Part shown: in pieces, positions 6,613 to 8,366 of the stretch
Numbering within the stretch: position 1 is the stretch's first letter
Layout: the number at the start of each line of letters is the position of its first letter
NCBI GenBank assembly: GCA_015062085.1
Contig: SUVI01000156.1
Coordinates: 1 to 8,366 of the forward strand
Source: Planctomycetaceae bacterium
Lineage (GTDB): Bacteria; Planctomycetota; Planctomycetia; Pirellulales; Thermoguttaceae
Direction: 5' to 3'
Length of the DNA: 8,366 nt
Made by a program: the position numbers and the translations under genes
The notes under the pieces: generated by a model
What the model was told of the DNA's origin: nothing
The model's input: the letters and a program-made list of their open reading frames with translations, nothing else
The model's database searches: none

Positions 6613-6974
6613 TCAAAATCCGCCGTCATGTCCTCTGAAACTTCCACTTCAAGCGCAGATTCCAGATTGTATTTCGCCGGAATGTAGTCCTCGTAAAGCA
6701 CAAGATTCGGATCGTCGCCTTTTTTCGGCTTCACGCGCTTCGAGCCGGTGATCTGGACCTTCATCTTTCCAGGCCGAACCGCGCAGGTGTACGCACCATT
6801 CTCGATGAGAGCACCGTCCGGCGAAAGTGACGGGTCAGAAGGAACAAACGAGATCGAGCCAGTCTCGACAGGTTTCCCGGCATACGAAACATTCCCAGTG
6901 ACGGAGAATCGCTTTTCCTCGCCGCTTCCGCAGCCCGCCAAAAGAACGAGAGCCAGGATCAGAAACTTCTTCAT
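6600..6974 (-). CDS. Small lipoprotein with carboxypeptidase-regulatory-like fold (DUF1559 companion)
   Basis: A 124-residue predicted lipoprotein. MKKFLILALVLLAGC is a short signal peptide ending in a lipobox (LAGC, Cys15 to be lipidated). The mature part begins with VTGNVSYAGKPVETGSISFVP (25-45), the opening of carboxypeptidase-regulatory/transthyretin-like beta domains. It continues with GAYTCAVRPGKMKVQITGSK (60-79) and ends with an IPAKYN segment (98-103) plus a terminal beta strand. This pattern is familiar from small planctomycete lipoproteins often encoded next to DUF1559 genes; the function is unknown, and a structural or envelope role is a guess. It lies 60 bp downstream of the DUF1559 gene on the same strand, suggesting co-transcription. 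The start is supported by GGAAAGG (6981-6987) six bases upstream of the ATG. Confidence 0.88.
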   Translation of the reverse strand: MKKFLILALVLLAGCGSGEEKRFSVTGNVSYAGKPVETGSISFVPSDPSLSPDGALIENGAYTCAVRPGKMKVQITGSKRVKPKKGDDPNLVLYEDYIPAKYNLESALEVEVSEDMTADFELTK

Positions 6975-6998
6975 TTTTTTCCTTTCCAGTTTTCAGGT

Positions 6999-7038
6999 CA
7001 GTCTATTTTATCTCGTTTATTTATCCAGTCTGTTTTAT
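6999..7038. repeat. Pair of 13-bp direct repeats between DUF1559 and lipoprotein genes
   Basis: CAGTCTATTTTAT (6999-7011) and CAGTCTGTTTTAT (7026-7038) differ at one base and start 27 bp apart. The second overlaps the DUF1559 stop codon. Additional TCCAGT hexamers lie on both sides. It may be an mRNA processing or regulatory element, or a local duplication. Confidence 0.4.
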
Positions 7039-7979
7039 TCCAGTCCAACGTTCATTTCCGAACCGTTTCGACTTCCGACCGCGTGCCAGGCTTCGAGATC
7101 GACTCCGTTTACGACGAACTGGACGGAACCGTCGCAGCTGGAAGCGTGAACGCCGCCCGTGTGGAAAGAACGTGCTGACACGACGACGTTGGTCCCAGTG
7201 GCAGTTCCGGGCGAGGTCTCAGTACTGACGCAGTAATTATGCCGGTCGGGCTGTTTCGTGTTCGGCTGGTAAAGGGTGGAGAAATGCACGCCGGCGTGCC
7301 GGCCATTGTAGTAGCGTCCGCGAACATCCTCTTTTCCCGAACCGACCGTGCCGTCTTCCACGAGAAGGATCTCGCTGAAAAAGAGCGTGTTGGAAAGTCC
7401 GTCTTTGATCGAAGCGAGTTTGATCCCCTGCACTGCCGGAAAAACTCCGTTGAGTTTCGCACTCTGCGTCGGACCGCCTTCGTTGAAGTACGAGTTCCCG
7501 CCGTTCCCCATGTAGTTGCCGTGGAACCCCTGCTGATTATTAGAACCGGATCCATTGCTCGTTTTCTCGCGAACGACTTCGTCTGGGCAAATGAACGACG
7601 GAACGATGACTTCCTTGCCGGGAAGGTTCGTGTAGTCGTAGCTTCCCGTGCGTTTGTCCGCATAGTAGTGCGCCTGTATCTGCGCGTACAGCGCCCCCTG
7701 CTCCACGTACGGCAGCGTATTCCAGAACCAAGTGCGGCGGACCCAGTCATCCGGCGCAGTGCTGTCAATGTAGACGCCGACACCCGCAGGCAGGGAACGC
7801 TGATTCGTTTCGTGATTCAGCATCGCGATCGAGATCTGCTTCAAATTATTCTTGCACTGCATCGCCCGCGCCGCGGCACGCGCCTGCTGGACCGCCGGAA
7901 GAAGGAGACCGACCAGCATTCCGATGATCGCAATGACGACCAAAAGCTCAACGAGCGTAAAGCCTAAATTTCTCTTCAT
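7035..7979 (-). CDS. DUF1559 prepilin-type protein with H-X9-DG domain
   Basis: A 314-residue protein with a class III (type IV pilin-like) signal: MKRNLG then FTLVELLVVIAIIG. Cleavage by prepilin peptidase is expected after Gly6, with Glu at position 5 of the mature chain. The hydrophobic helix (7-30) continues into QQARAAARAMQCKNNLKQI, a standard DUF1559 opening. Further family marks are PSFICPDEV (127-135), LSNTLFFSE (195-203), the H-X9-DG motif (His273, Asp283, Gly284) and a final AWHAVGSRNG. Length is normal for the family. DUF1559 proteins are greatly expanded in planctomycetes and thought to be pseudopilin-like surface or secretion components; individual roles are unknown. GAGGGG (7985-7990) lies five bases before the ATG. 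It follows the PEP-CTERM gene by 43 bp and precedes the lipoprotein gene by 60 bp. Confidence 0.95.
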   Translation of the reverse strand: MKRNLGFTLVELLVVIAIIGMLVGLLLPAVQQARAAARAMQCKNNLKQISIAMLNHETNQRSLPAGVGVYIDSTAPDDWVRRTWFWNTLPYVEQGALYAQIQAHYYADKRTGSYDYTNLPGKEVIVPSFICPDEVVREKTSNGSGSNNQQGFHGNYMGNGGNSYFNEGGPTQSAKLNGVFPAVQGIKLASIKDGLSNTLFFSEILLVEDGTVGSGKEDVRGRYYNGRHAGVHFSTLYQPNTKQPDRHNYCVSTETSPGTATGTNVVVSARSFHTGGVHASSCDGSVQFVVNGVDLEAWHAVGSRNGSEMNVGLE

Positions 7980-8022
7980 TGGTTCCCCTCTGCCATTCCC
8001 GAAAAATGCAAAACGCTCGATC

Positions 8023-8366
8023 TCACACCGTGCGCGTTTTCCGCCTCAGCCAAAAAACGCCGCCCGCCATAGAAAGAAGCATGAGAACTGCCGTTGACGG
8101 TTCCGGAACGCCGTCAGATACCGAAGCTCCGACGTATGTGAGCAAAAGTCCGGCCCAGTTCTGTTCGCCGCCGGTATTTGAAGAGGCAAAAATGCCGAGG
8201 ATCTCGCCAAGTTCCGTCGTCTGCACGAGCCACGTGTCCGAAGAATTGGGATCGACCAGCCGTTCCTCTCCGTTGACCGAGAAGTAAGCGGAACGACTGC
8301 CGACACTACCGGTCAAAAGTGTCAGTTCGTAAAGATCATTCGGCACGAGACCATCAATTATCCAGT
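8023..8366 (-). CDS. PEP-CTERM sorting-domain protein, C-terminal part (5' end outside window)
   Basis: The last 113 residues of an exported protein are present; the frame stays open to the window edge (WIIDGLVPNDLYELTLL at the left end), so the gene starts outside. A GTG at 8344-8346 could be mistaken for a start, but it falls inside continuous coding sequence. The visible ectodomain looks beta-rich, with no recognised domain. The C-terminus is a complete PEP-CTERM signal: VPEPST, a hydrophobic helix (AVLMLLSMAGGVFWL), then the basic tail RRKTRTV. In known systems exosortase recognises this signal, cleaves it and sorts the protein to the surface or matrix; no exosortase is in this window. 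It lies 43 bp upstream of the DUF1559 gene, so it may share a transcript. Confidence 0.88.
   Translation of the reverse strand, partial: WIIDGLVPNDLYELTLLTGSVGSRSAYFSVNGEERLVDPNSSDTWLVQTTELGEILGIFASSNTGGEQNWAGLLLTYVGASVSDGVPEPSTAVLMLLSMAGGVFWLRRKTRTV

Noticed and set aside
7239..7967. A 242-codon plus-strand open frame
   Set aside because: It is antisense to the DUF1559 gene, which is supported by prepilin and H-X9-DG motifs.

Overview
The window looks like a piece of a planctomycete chromosome of moderate GC (about half by eye, not counted). Several lineage markers coexist: a prepilin-like DUF1559 protein with an H-X9-DG tail, a small lipoprotein of the type that often accompanies DUF1559 genes, a PEP-CTERM protein, a PknB-type Ser/Thr kinase N-terminus, and a very long AsmA-like envelope protein. 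The moderate GC and gene style would fit a host-associated or anaerobic Pirellulales-like organism, but that placement is inference from memory of families.

Layout. Positions 1-228 (minus) hold the first 76 codons of a Ser/Thr protein kinase cut by the window edge, with a plausible promoter at 314-342. A clear intrinsic terminator (353-393, minus) closes the next gene, a cobalamin-binding-type radical SAM protein (416-2299, minus, read from an ATG with a good ribosome binding site). Positions 2300-3120 are an 821-bp divergent intergenic region. It holds a possible structured leader and -10 box for the radical SAM gene, helically phased 11-bp direct repeats, a degenerate low-complexity repeat tract including a 9-bp tandem repeat, and a GTGAAA-c-TTTCAC palindrome. 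Positions 3121-6591 (plus) encode a 1156-residue membrane-anchored AsmA-like protein built from about five related modules. It is interrupted near residue 900 by an in-frame 15-bp tandem repeat (seven copies, ADAQN/ADAQY). It converges within 8 bp on a minus-strand set running from the right edge: PEP-CTERM protein (partial, 8023-8366), DUF1559 pseudopilin (7035-7979) and lipoprotein (6600-6974).

How the genes relate. The right-hand minus-strand genes are closely spaced (43 and 60 bp) and probably co-transcribed; all three products are predicted to be exported and surface or envelope associated. The AsmA-like protein would act in the same envelope, probably in lipid movement or outer-membrane assembly. 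The radical SAM gene appears to be a single-gene unit with its own terminator, and its substrate cannot be inferred from these neighbours.

I found no RNA genes, CRISPR array, insertion sequence or phage genes. No clearly new multi-gene system is evident. The most unusual items are the tandem repeat inside the AsmA-like gene and the structured, repeat-rich 2300-3120 intergenic region.
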